Shown: positions 1-5,993 of the stretch, in pieces | Position numbering within the stretch: the first letter of the stretch is position 1 | Layout of the letters: every line of letters starts with the position of its first letter | NCBI GenBank assembly: GCA_009780595.1 | Contig: WQZT01000038.1 | Span: 1 to 10,288 of the forward strand | DNA from: Treponema sp. | GTDB taxonomy: Bacteria > Spirochaetota > Spirochaetia > Treponematales > Breznakiellaceae | DNA: 10,288 nt | Reading direction: 5' to 3' | Notes under the pieces: model-generated | Databases searched by the model: none | What the model was told of the DNA's origin: nothing | What the model saw: only the letters and a program-made list of their open reading frames with translations | Translations under genes and position numbers: made by a program

Positions 1-435
1 GGTCGCCGACAGCGTGTGAATTGTTCCAACGGGCGCCATTTTTTCGGGGGTAGTTCCGTTGAAGAATTTCCAAAATTCGCCGCCGTTGGCAAGCGCCAGC
101 GCAATTGCTTTGGCAGTGTCCATTACGCTGCCGCCACCGAGCGCGAGCAGAAAGTCAATTTTCTCATCCTGCGCGACCTTAACGGCTTTTTCCACCAGCG
201 AGCGCCGGGGATTTGGCTGAACTCCGCCAACTTCGACATAGTAAAGCCCCGCATCCTTCATAGACTGCACCACACGGTCAAACAGACCGCTTTTTTTCAC
301 CGAGCCGCCGCCGTAAACCAGCATGACGCGTGAGCCGCCGTGCTTTTTAATCATCTTTCCGGTTTCTTTTTCAGTATCTTTCCCAAAAAGAATATCAGTA
401 TAAAGACAAAAATTAAAATTGGAAATTTGTTTCAT
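1..435 (-). CDS. Iron-containing alcohol dehydrogenase (butanol dehydrogenase/YqhD-like), N-terminal part, cut by window edge
   Basis: The 145 visible codons encode the N-terminal Rossmann-like domain of a group III, iron-dependent alcohol dehydrogenase, which reduces aldehydes with NAD(P)H in fermentative metabolism. Seen: YGGGSVKKSGL at residues 41-51, the family nucleotide-binding motif GGGSVMDTAK at about 100-109, and the conserved approach to the 'ATGSE' motif (PVGTIHTLSAT) at the cut edge. The metal-binding histidines lie in the C-terminal half, outside the window. Family members have about 380-400 residues, so roughly 60 percent is missing. The start ATG at 433-435 follows a GAGGGAG ribosome-binding site and a good -10 box. 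No longer start is plausible, because the promoter lies directly upstream. The family call is firm; substrate (butanol, ethanol, lactaldehyde or other) cannot be judged from this part. Confidence 0.93.
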   Translation of the reverse strand, partial: MKQISNFNFCLYTDILFGKDTEKETGKMIKKHGGSRVMLVYGGGSVKKSGLFDRVVQSMKDAGLYYVEVGGVQPNPRRSLVEKAVKVAQDEKIDFLLALGGGSVMDTAKAIALALANGGEFWKFFNGTTPEKMAPVGTIHTLSAT

Positions 436-454
436 CGTTTTCTCCCTCTATAGT

Positions 455-483
455 ATTATACCACGAGGAAGATTAGTTGGGAA
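455..483 (-). promoter_or_regulatory. Sigma70-type promoter of the alcohol dehydrogenase gene
   Basis: On the minus strand there is a perfect -10 TATAAT (455-460), preceded after 17 bases by TTCCCA (478-483), which matches 4 of 6 bases of the -35 consensus. Transcription would begin near 448, right at the AGGGAG ribosome-binding site, giving a very short leader of about 13 bases. The -35 overlaps a 10-mer (TGGGAATAGG, 478-487) that recurs at one end of the palindromic element near 4 kb. Confidence 0.6.
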
Positions 484-501
484 TAGGGAATTAATAACTC
501 T

Positions 502-524
502 AAATGCGGGAGTTTACCGCACTT
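502..524 (-). terminator. Weak hairpin at the end of the Rpn-type nuclease gene
   Basis: On the minus strand AAGTGCGG and CCGCATTT can form an 8-bp stem (one G-U pair) with the 7-base loop TAAACTC, beginning inside the stop codon at 523-525. The sequence after it is AT-rich (AGAGTTATTAATT) but has no clean U-run, so termination may be weak. Confidence 0.4.
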
Positions 525-1371
525 AAACATCCGCCTGAAGCTGCTCAATCGCCTCAATGTCCAGCCCGGTGATTTTGCTTACAAACTCAAGCGATGCCCC
601 CTCAGCAAGTGCGTTGCGGGCAGTGGTTTCCAAGCCGCCTTCCCAACCTTCCTCGAATCTGACGGCTAAGGCGTCGTCTAGGTTCCACTCTGTCATTAGC
701 ATATTAAAAACCTCCGTAGAGTGAGTTTCTAAGAACTCTTTTAGTATATCATGTTCTTTGCAATATTTGATCGCCAGTTTCAGCGCGTGCGCTCTGTCTT
801 TGGTTTCTTTTTCGAACACTTTCACCTTATCGATAAAGGCGCTGTAGGCGGCGAGCGTTTGGCATTTTTCCGCGACTTCTTTGTTCCTGCCGTGGTTGAT
901 GTTGATGAGTGTTATGCTCAGTTCCAGCATAGCTTTCTGCTCTGTCGTAAGCGAGCCGGGGTTTTCAAACGAATCGGAGAGCTTGAGCGCCATTCTGTCA
1001 GGAACTTCCGCGTTGCCGTTGTACAGGATGATAAAAACAGGAAAGGGAATTGGAATGCGCTTGCTTGCGTAGATATTCTTGTCGCCGATGATTTTCTCGT
1101 ACAAACGGGCGATGTACAGCAACATTCGCAGGGGAAGATTTGGGTTCACCGTGCTCTGATGTTCGACTAAAACGATGATTTTCCCGCCAATCTCGAACGA
1201 AATGTCGTTGACTCTGTCCATATACAGCACATCTTGCAGGGTGTTGATGACGACAGGAGTGTCCTCTGGTACATCAACGCCTTCCAGAGCGCAATACAGT
1301 TCCCGCAGGAGGTCGGGCTTGCTGAAGAGCAGGGAGAACACGCTGTCTTTGTACTTGATGTTCGCATGCAT
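523..1371 (-). CDS. Rpn family recombination-promoting nuclease / PD-(D/E)XK nuclease family transposase
   Basis: This 282-residue cytoplasmic protein belongs to the Rpn/YhgA-like PD-(D/E)XK group, often annotated 'putative transposase'. E. coli Rpn proteins are DNA endonucleases that promote RecA-independent recombination. Seen: the N-terminal helix with KDSVFSLLFSKPDLLRELY (8-26), then the nuclease core with D56 (NDISFE) and E70-H-Q72 (VLVEHQS), the family's D...ExQ catalytic pattern, followed by MLLYIARLYEKI (83-94). The C-terminus ends in a short helical tail (EGASLEFVSKITGLDIEAI) commonly seen in spirochaete and Firmicute copies. Length is normal and nothing looks broken. No terminal inverted repeats or target duplication flank it, so it is not part of a visible insertion sequence. 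There is no Shine-Dalgarno before the ATG; a strong promoter lies 7 bases upstream, so the mRNA is probably leaderless. Its target in this host is unknown. Confidence 0.88.
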   Translation of the reverse strand: MHANIKYKDSVFSLLFSKPDLLRELYCALEGVDVPEDTPVVINTLQDVLYMDRVNDISFEIGGKIIVLVEHQSTVNPNLPLRMLLYIARLYEKIIGDKNIYASKRIPIPFPVFIILYNGNAEVPDRMALKLSDSFENPGSLTTEQKAMLELSITLININHGRNKEVAEKCQTLAAYSAFIDKVKVFEKETKDRAHALKLAIKYCKEHDILKEFLETHSTEVFNMLMTEWNLDDALAVRFEEGWEGGLETTARNALAEGASLEFVSKITGLDIEAIEQLQADV

Positions 1372-1378
1372 ACGTTAG

Positions 1379-1407
1379 ATTATGGCGCGATTACGGTGGT
1401 TTTTCAA
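1379..1407 (-). promoter_or_regulatory. Promoter of the Rpn-type nuclease gene, implying a leaderless mRNA
   Basis: Minus strand: TTGAAA (1402-1407, 5 of 6 -35 consensus bases), a 17-base spacer, and CATAAT (1379-1384, 5 of 6 -10 bases). Only 7 bases (1372-1378) separate the -10 from the ATG at 1369-1371, so initiation would fall on or next to the start codon. Confidence 0.6.
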
Positions 1408-1450
1408 GCCCTTTTGGCTTGGCTCTTTATATGGAAAGGATATAGATACA

Positions 1451-1496
1451 ATAAAAAAACCGGAGTGTCTTTCTTTAAGGAAAGAACGCTCCGGTT
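1451..1496 (-). terminator. Strong rho-independent terminator of the outer-membrane protein gene
   Basis: A long nearly perfect hairpin spans 1458-1496. The outer arms AACCGGAG and CTCCGGTT and inner arms CTTTC and GAAAG pair around TTTAAG, with small mismatches between them. On the minus strand it is followed by TTTTTTTATT (1451-1460, first bases shared with the stem). It begins about 22 bases after the stop codon at 1519-1521 and isolates that gene from the nuclease gene downstream. Confidence 0.9.
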
Positions 1497-1518
1497 ATAC
1501 AAACATTGAAACTTGGGA

Positions 1519-2457
1519 TTAGAACTTGAAGGTTGTTCCCAGACCCACACCAAATTGCATTTTGTCGCCTTCGGCGGCAACACCTTGGATGGGTACGTTC
1601 AGGTAAACGTTAAAGTTGTCCATGATGTCATATTGGAACTCGGGGGTAATTGACATACCCTCGCTCTTAAGTCCATCTTTTACAAGGGGAATACCAACAG
1701 CCACTTCCATGTACAAGGGAATGCTTGCGAGTTTGACACTCGGGGTAGCAGTCACTTCTTTCAGGAGGTTATCTGAGTTCATTTCTCCACCTGCCAGCAT
1801 ATTCATTTTCAACCCGGCGCTAAATCCAAAGGTGAGAGCGTCAAGCGGCAGTTCGATACCGGTGCTGAAGTCAACATAGAGGTCGTCAAAAGCTTTGAGA
1901 GCATTTTCACCATTTCCACCAAGGAAGAATGCGGTGTTTGTTTTGACAAAGATGACCAGTGTATCAAGATCGTGGGTATAGCCGAGCCCAAAGCCCAAAC
2001 CTGTCCCGATTATACCACCGTCAGCAACCCTCCTCCCACCGTAGTTTACATGGCGGAACAAGCCGCCCCTGTTGCCTGGGAATACAGCCGAAAGACCCTC
2101 TTTGGTGAAATCGAAGTCAGTGGAGCTTTCCAGCGCTACGAAGAACGTGCCGCCGGGAGTAAGTTCCAGGTTGAATTTACCGTAAAGGGTGAGATCCAAA
2201 CCGAGCAAGAACTCCTCAGCTTTGTATGCCAGCGGTACACCGAGTTCTGCATACAGCTCAAGACCTTCCACCAGATCGGAATTCTCATAGCTAAACCGCG
2301 GTCTTCCAAACGCATCGTCCGTGATTTTAGCGCCATCTTTCGGGGCCAGATTTCCAACCCCCAAGTCCAACCCGGCTCCAATGCCGAGGTCTTGAGCGAA
2401 CGCCGCTCCTCCCGCGATGAATGCCGCGAGAGCCATAATAAGTATCTTTCTCTTCAT
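1519..2457 (-). CDS. Outer-membrane beta-barrel protein with signal peptide (spirochaete porin-like, family not identified)
   Basis: This is a 312-residue secreted protein. Residues 1-22 form a classical signal peptide: basic start MKRK, hydrophobic stretch ILIMALAAFIAGGAAF and cleavage site AFA|QD. The mature part consists of alternating short beta strands rich in Gly and aromatics (for example GLGFGLGYTHDL, FSTGIELPLDALTFGFSAGL) and ends in FGVGLGTTFKF; a terminal Phe is typical of barrels inserted by BamA. No cysteine at the cleavage site, so not a lipoprotein. Start choice: an in-frame GTG at 2635-2637 would add 60 residues, but the ATG at 2455-2457 has an AGAGGT ribosome-binding site and begins the signal peptide. 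The gene stands alone, with its own promoter about 215 bases upstream and a strong terminator. Role is probably pore or structural surface protein; I cannot assign a named family. Confidence 0.82.
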   Translation of the reverse strand: MKRKILIMALAAFIAGGAAFAQDLGIGAGLDLGVGNLAPKDGAKITDDAFGRPRFSYENSDLVEGLELYAELGVPLAYKAEEFLLGLDLTLYGKFNLELTPGGTFFVALESSTDFDFTKEGLSAVFPGNRGGLFRHVNYGGRRVADGGIIGTGLGFGLGYTHDLDTLVIFVKTNTAFFLGGNGENALKAFDDLYVDFSTGIELPLDALTFGFSAGLKMNMLAGGEMNSDNLLKEVTATPSVKLASIPLYMEVAVGIPLVKDGLKSEGMSITPEFQYDIMDNFNVYLNVPIQGVAAEGDKMQFGVGLGTTFKF

Positions 2458-2664
2458 AAGAGAACCTCTTTTTGTGATTCCCGCCCGGATCTCTACCAAA
2501 ACGGACAAATCACGCGGACTTTTAGTCCAAAAAATTATTTGCCCGTATGGGCAGTTACCCTGACAGGGTAAAATAAAAGGTTGAGTTTCCCCCACCTCAT
2601 ATTCACTATCCAATGGCTCTGTTGTTGTACTCCTCACTACGTGTCAATGCTAACAACGAGCCTT
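2458..2664 (-). promoter_or_regulatory. Long hairpin-rich 5' leader of the outer-membrane protein gene
   Basis: Between the predicted transcription start (near 2664) and the ATG lie about 207 bases. Within 55 bases there are three short perfect hairpins in a row, in minus-strand order: TACCC-loop-GGGTA (2556-2570), TGCCC-ATAC-GGGCA (2540-2553) and GGACT-AAA-AGTCC (2516-2528). A run of six U (2529-2534) sits shortly after the second hairpin. A 21-codon open frame (2535-2600) starts at an ATG without a good ribosome-binding site, spans the first two hairpins and stops just before the U-run. The arrangement could serve attenuation, translational control or mRNA stability. It matches no riboswitch class that I recognise. 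Confidence 0.4.
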
Positions 2665-2670
2665 ACACTT

Positions 2671-2700
2671 ACTATGCCACAAAAATGTAAAACTTGTCAA
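2671..2700 (-). promoter_or_regulatory. Promoter of the outer-membrane protein gene
   Basis: Minus strand: a consensus -35 TTGACA (2695-2700), an 18-base spacer, and CATAGT (2671-2676, 4 of 6 -10 bases). It faces away from the rlmB promoter across an A-tract-rich stretch. Confidence 0.6.
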
Positions 2701-2784
2701 GCTATTCTATAAAAAAATAGCAGAATTCTAGCAAAATATGGCAGAAAATAGGAAAATTCTGTAAAAATTGAGTGCGCGGTTATG

Positions 2785-2812
2785 TAGACCTTCGGGTATT
2801 TTGTAGTATAGT
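2785..2812 (+). promoter_or_regulatory. Promoter of rlmB, very close to the start codon
   Basis: TAGACC (2785-2790, 4 of 6 -35 bases), a 16-base spacer and TATAGT (2807-2812, 5 of 6 -10 bases). Only 8 bases separate the -10 from the ATG at 2821, so the transcript should start within one or two bases of it. Confidence 0.5.
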
Positions 2813-2820
2813 ATATACGA

Positions 2821-3555
2821 ATGATTTATCTTTCAGGTTTTCACGCAATTGAGGAGCGAATAAAATCGGGGCGGCCCTGCGGGGCGCTTCTGGTTGCTAA
2901 GCCCGGCCCGCGGGCGCGGGAGCTTGTGGGGCTGGCTGGGGAGCGGAGGGTTCGCGTTGACCGTGTTGGCACGGCGGAGCTTGACCGTCTTGCGCCGGAT
3001 CACCGGGGGGTTGCTTTGGAGGTTGACGAGGTGTCTGCCGCGCCGGAGGTTTCCCTCGATGAGTTTCTGGAGCGCTCTGCGGCTCTCCCTGATGGCGGCG
3101 ATTTGCTGGTTGCGGTGCTGGATGAAATCACGGATCCTCACAACTATGGCGCGATTTTGCGTTCCTGCGATCAGTTTGGGGTGGATCTTGTGCTGACTCG
3201 CCATCGACGCATTGCCAAACACGCGGATGTGATTGCTAAGACGTCGGCGGGGGCTGCGGCGTGGGTTCCGCAAACGGAAACTGCCAACTTGCCGCGGGCT
3301 GTCGAGCAGTTGAAGGACGCGGGGTTTTGGATTTACGGTGCGGATATGGAGGGGGAGCGCGCGTTTGGGCGGAGTTTGCGCGGCAAAACGGCGATTGTGC
3401 TGGGTGGCGAGGGCGGCGGAATTTCGCGCCTGTTGCGGGAGTGTTGCGATGCGATGATTTCGATTCCCTCTGCGGGGCGCGTGGATTCGCTCAATGTGTC
3501 GGTTGCGGCGGGTGTGCTGTTTTACGAGGTTATGCGCCAGCGCGAGCAGCGGTAG
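2821..3555 (+). CDS. rlmB: 23S rRNA (guanosine-2'-O-)-methyltransferase RlmB-type, TrmH/SpoU family
   Basis: The 244-residue cytoplasmic enzyme should methylate the ribose of a 23S rRNA guanosine (G2251 in E. coli) with S-adenosylmethionine. Residues 1-70 form the small L30e-like substrate-binding domain (start LSGFHAIEE, end HRGVALEV at 61-68). The SPOUT knot domain follows with the three SpoU motifs: motif 1 DPHNYGAILRSCDQFG (105-120, with N108 and the likely catalytic R114), motif 2 VLGGEGGGISRLL (193-205, E197) and motif 3 SIPSAGRVDSLNVSVAAGVL (214-233). Length is normal for RlmB. The ATG at 2821 aligns with the usual family start, yet no Shine-Dalgarno precedes it, in keeping with a leaderless mRNA. 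The gene is visibly more GC-rich than the flanking DNA. A related tRNA-modifying TrmH paralogue is the alternative, but the two-domain form favours RlmB. Confidence 0.9.
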   Translation: MIYLSGFHAIEERIKSGRPCGALLVAKPGPRARELVGLAGERRVRVDRVGTAELDRLAPDHRGVALEVDEVSAAPEVSLDEFLERSAALPDGGDLLVAVLDEITDPHNYGAILRSCDQFGVDLVLTRHRRIAKHADVIAKTSAGAAAWVPQTETANLPRAVEQLKDAGFWIYGADMEGERAFGRSLRGKTAIVLGGEGGGISRLLRECCDAMISIPSAGRVDSLNVSVAAGVLFYEVMRQREQR

Positions 3556-3678
3556 CGCGGAAATCAATTTTTATTTAAAGGTATATTGAAACAATACTGA
3601 ACCAGTTGGTAATGACCAGCGGCGGCGGGGCAGGGGTCGGGCGAAAGCACAAGCCGAGGAGGCTGACCTACGAGCCCT

Positions 3679-3698
3679 CAGACCGCTTGAGCGGTCTG
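3679..3698 (+). other. Stable GC-rich hairpin downstream of rlmB
   Basis: CAGACCGC-TTGA-GCGGTCTG is a perfect 8-bp stem with a 4-base loop. The following GAATTTGTTACACC has only scattered T's, so it is not a canonical terminator. It may end a structured RNA running from about 3600, or help terminate rlmB transcription. Confidence 0.5.
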
Positions 3699-3721
3699 GA
3701 ATTTGTTACACCTTTATAGGA

Positions 3722-3747
3722 CAGCCCTGCGGGCTGCTTTTCTCTTT
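3722..3747 (+). terminator. Probable rho-independent terminator after rlmB
   Basis: CAGCCC-TGC-GGGCTG (3722-3736) forms a 6-bp GC-rich stem with a 3-base loop, followed by a T-rich tail CTTTTCTCTTT. It lies about 165 bases after the rlmB stop and 24 bases after the preceding hairpin. It would end rlmB read-through or a small RNA from this stretch. Confidence 0.55.
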
Positions 3748-3998
3748 GGTCTCTCCGGTCAGGGAATTCGGAGTGTTTTCGCCCTCGCCCTGCCCCTCCG
3801 CCGCTGGCTTTATCCGGCAAGGTGTTGGCAAATATGTAAACATCACCAGTTGCTTGTCTGTGATATTCTCTTGTGAAGGGGGAAGAAGCCGTATTGACGA
3901 TTGTTCACAAAAAGGAGGCAAAGCCTGTCAACATGTTACATTCCCCCAAAAAATGCTTGGCTTGCGAAGGGCTAATCTGATCGTGAAATACGGCAGAG

Positions 3999-4177
3999 GG
4001 GAATAGGCGGGTAAAGCTCTTGCGCCAACCAGTACGGGAACGGGTGCCCATCGTGCAGCATTGGGGGTGCTGCAGAAAATGCCACGCCAAAGCGTGCGTC
4101 AGAAAATTCCACCACCTTAGCTGCACTATGGGCGGATTTCCGTACTGGTTGGCGTGTCTTTATTATCACCTATTCCC
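3999..4177. repeat. 179-base imperfect palindrome, possible miniature repeat element
   Basis: Nested inverted arms, from outside in: GGGAATAGG (3999-4007) with CCTATTCCC (4169-4177); TAAAG (4012-4016) with CTTTA (4158-4162); a perfect 15-bp pair CGCCAACCAGTACGG (4023-4037) with its complement (4140-4154); and a 14-base pair with one mismatch, GCCCATCGTGCAGC (4046-4059) with 4120-4133. The centre has local hairpins TGCAGCA/TGCTGCA (4054-4074) and CACGC-CAAA-GCGTG (4083-4096). A 65-codon minus-strand frame (GTG at 4169, stop at 3972) runs through it without a proper ribosome-binding site. No target-site duplication is evident. It could be a MITE or REP/BIME-like repeat, a structured RNA, or the transcription end of the operon to its right. 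Only the palindrome itself is certain. Confidence 0.7.
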
Positions 4178-4211
4178 ATTTATTAGAGCGCAACGTTGAT
4201 TTCTCCGGGCG

Positions 4212-5993
4212 TTAACCGCGCTGGGATGCGAGAATTATCAAAAGCAGGGCGAGTAGCACGGTTAGGAAGGCGGCAAGTGCAAGTGCGGCAGTGATAAATC
4301 CCAGCGAAAGTACCGCCAGTAGTGCCAGATGGCTGAACAGGATGCGGCAGAGGTTGAGCGCGGCGTAAAAAACTATCGGCATGGCGACGAGCATGAGGAT
4401 TCCTAAAAAAGCCGGATGTCTGAACGAGCGCAAACGCCAGCCGAGCGTAATCGAAAATATTCCCAAAATGAGAAGAAGTGCCGGTTCTGAAAAGCGGCGG
4501 ATTAGTTCGGTTTGAAAGAGTTCTGGCTTATGACCAAAATCGCCCAAACGTGCCGCCGCCTGGAGCGTTTCTGTTACGGAAAGCTCAGGCAAGCCCCGCA
4601 TTGTGTGCGACAGCAGGGTGAAATCGTCCCACGAAATCGGGAGAGCAAGCACGGTTGAGGCAACGGTTTCGTTAACGGTGGTATTGCCGCCGACAGTGCC
4701 GATGGCGGGGATGGCAGGTTGCTCGGGAACGTGAATGTTGGGTTGCCAGCGCCGGGTTTCATCGAGCCGGTCGAGTGCGCGTAGCAGCACAACGAGTTTT
4801 TGTTTGGACGCCCGGGCTGCAAACGGCATTATTTTGACGTAGGGCGTTTCCATTCTCCACAGGAGCTGCCCGTCGCGGTCAAACGCGAGGATTTCCGCCG
4901 CCGTGCCGTACGCGGTGTCGTCAAGAATTGACAGCGAAGAAAAGCGCAGCACCGCGCGTCCTGAATCAAGCGGCAGGGAAAATACCGCGCCGGTGAGGAT
5001 TCTGCCGAGCGCTGTGCTCATTTCATCGATAAAAAAAGCCGTTTGCCGCAGCCCTTCGACGCTCATAGCAAAAAAACGGTGTATATCGGGGTCGGCGGGG
5101 CTAATTTCAAGCAGTTGCAGGAAAATATAGTACGCGCGAATCCACTCCTGCGCGTTGAGGGAAATGTAGCCTTCCTGCTTGAAGGCGAAAATCTCGAACG
5201 CTTCGGTTTCTGCGGCGGTGGGCGCAAGGGAGTTGACTTCGTCCCACGCGATGCTGGCAAGCCGCCGCGTTGCCGCCAGTTCCGGGCTGCCGGGGCGGGC
5301 AAGGCGCTCGCCGATTGTGGCGAGCCAGTGGGCATCAAAAAACCGCTCCTCAGCCATTGCCGTGTGCGCGCGATTTAGCGCATCGATAACATCAAGCGGC
5401 TGTGGTCCAACGGTGATGGGGGAACGCGGCTCGTCAATGGTTTCGGCGCGCCTTTGCTGGAGGCGGAACTGCGCTTCTTCTTGCAGGTACGTGGCTTGGT
5501 AGCCGTCTGGCCAGATTTTGTCGCATATTTCCAGAAGTTGCGCCGCCTCCGCCCATTCGCCTGAGAGCACGTGCTGTTGCGCCTGGTGCCGTGCGAGGTT
5601 GTAGAGGTTCCCCTGCAAGCGGAGGTTCGTCTGCTGATCGCGGGCAAGCGGGAAGGCGAGAAAGAAGAGCACAGCGTACAGTACCGATGCCGCTATTGCG
5701 GTTACAATCGATGATTTGAGCGAAAGGAAAAGCTTGGGCGAAAACGAGCTGATGGTTTCGGCGGGGTGGATTTTAAAGCCAAAGGGGATGACCAGCGCCG
5801 AAATCGCCAGTGCGGGAAATGCTGCCAAAAAGTGGAGCAGTCCGCCGTTGATGCGCCACACGATAGAAAAGTAGGGAAGGGGAGGGGCTTCCGCCGGAAA
5901 AATAAAGCGGAGTATCATAATCGCCACGCCGCAGGACAGTGTGTAGATAAAGAAAATCCCCATCGGCGAAAGGAGTATGGCTTTTTTATTCAT
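4212..5993 (-). CDS. Membrane protein of LptF/LptG permease-like architecture with a TPR-like extracytoplasmic insertion
   Basis: The 593-residue protein has three N-terminal membrane helices (about 12-32, 49-72, 92-115), a large extracytoplasmic part (116-500) and three or four C-terminal helices (503-519, 527-547, 552-590). The extracytoplasmic part splits into a helical, TPR-like region (about 122-330, e.g. VLSGEWAEAAQLLEICDKIWP) and a beta-rich region (about 335-455, e.g. EILAFDRDGQLLWRMETPYV). Before the fourth helix comes LSVTETLQAA...ELFQTELIRRFSEPALLLILGIFSITLGWRLR. This resembles the LptF/LptG coupling segment that precedes the last three helices of those lipopolysaccharide-export ABC permeases. 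Usual LptF/G have about 360 residues, so the helical insert would be extra. Start: the ATG at 5991-5993 overlaps the upstream stop by 8 bases (ATGAATAA), indicating coupled translation; the frame is open 8 codons further up, but without comparable signals. The architecture is seen; the LptF/G kinship is inference. Confidence 0.6.
   Translation of the reverse strand: MNKKAILLSPMGIFFIYTLSCGVAIMILRFIFPAEAPPLPYFSIVWRINGGLLHFLAAFPALAISALVIPFGFKIHPAETISSFSPKLFLSLKSSIVTAIAASVLYAVLFFLAFPLARDQQTNLRLQGNLYNLARHQAQQHVLSGEWAEAAQLLEICDKIWPDGYQATYLQEEAQFRLQQRRAETIDEPRSPITVGPQPLDVIDALNRAHTAMAEERFFDAHWLATIGERLARPGSPELAATRRLASIAWDEVNSLAPTAAETEAFEIFAFKQEGYISLNAQEWIRAYYIFLQLLEISPADPDIHRFFAMSVEGLRQTAFFIDEMSTALGRILTGAVFSLPLDSGRAVLRFSSLSILDDTAYGTAAEILAFDRDGQLLWRMETPYVKIMPFAARASKQKLVVLLRALDRLDETRRWQPNIHVPEQPAIPAIGTVGGNTTVNETVASTVLALPISWDDFTLLSHTMRGLPELSVTETLQAAARLGDFGHKPELFQTELIRRFSEPALLLILGIFSITLGWRLRSFRHPAFLGILMLVAMPIVFYAALNLCRILFSHLALLAVLSLGFITAALALAAFLTVLLALLLIILASQRG

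Larger units (their letters stand above)
3556..4211. other. Long non-coding stretch between rlmB and the membrane-protein operon
   Basis: Three parts can be seen in these 656 bases. First, 3600-3740 is GC-rich and rich in short complementary segments, including a GC-GAAA-GC tetraloop-like piece near 3641 and two clear hairpins. Second, 3740-3998 has mixed composition with open frames of 71-86 codons in both directions. These lack convincing start signals and show no domain I recognise. A tiny frame at 3933 follows an AGGAGG (3913-3918) at a poor 14-base distance. Third, 3999-4177 is an imperfect palindrome listed separately. No tRNA, tmRNA, RNase P or SRP RNA signature was recognised. Confidence 0.5.

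Noticed and set aside
523..1496. The Rpn-type nuclease gene as a complete insertion sequence
   Set aside because: No terminal inverted repeats or target duplication surround it. The only inverted repeat nearby (1458-1496) is the terminator of the neighbouring gene.
1972..2571. A 199-codon plus-strand frame over the outer-membrane protein gene
   Set aside because: It is a shadow of the minus-strand gene: no start signals, no recognisable domain, and it crosses the leader hairpins.
2458..2637. A 60-residue N-terminal extension of the outer-membrane protein from a GTG at 2635
   Set aside because: The added residues would bury the signal peptide; the ATG at 2457 has its own ribosome-binding site, and the stretch is better read as an untranslated leader.
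2833..3567. A 244-codon open frame antisense to rlmB
   Set aside because: It mirrors rlmB almost exactly, is rich in Arg/Pro/His as expected from the antisense of GC-rich coding DNA, and has no ribosome-binding site or domain.
3706..4169. Short frames of 65-86 codons in both directions in the rlmB-operon gap
   Set aside because: They overlap each other, lack ribosome-binding sites, have unusual composition and run through hairpins or the palindrome; no coding evidence beyond being open.
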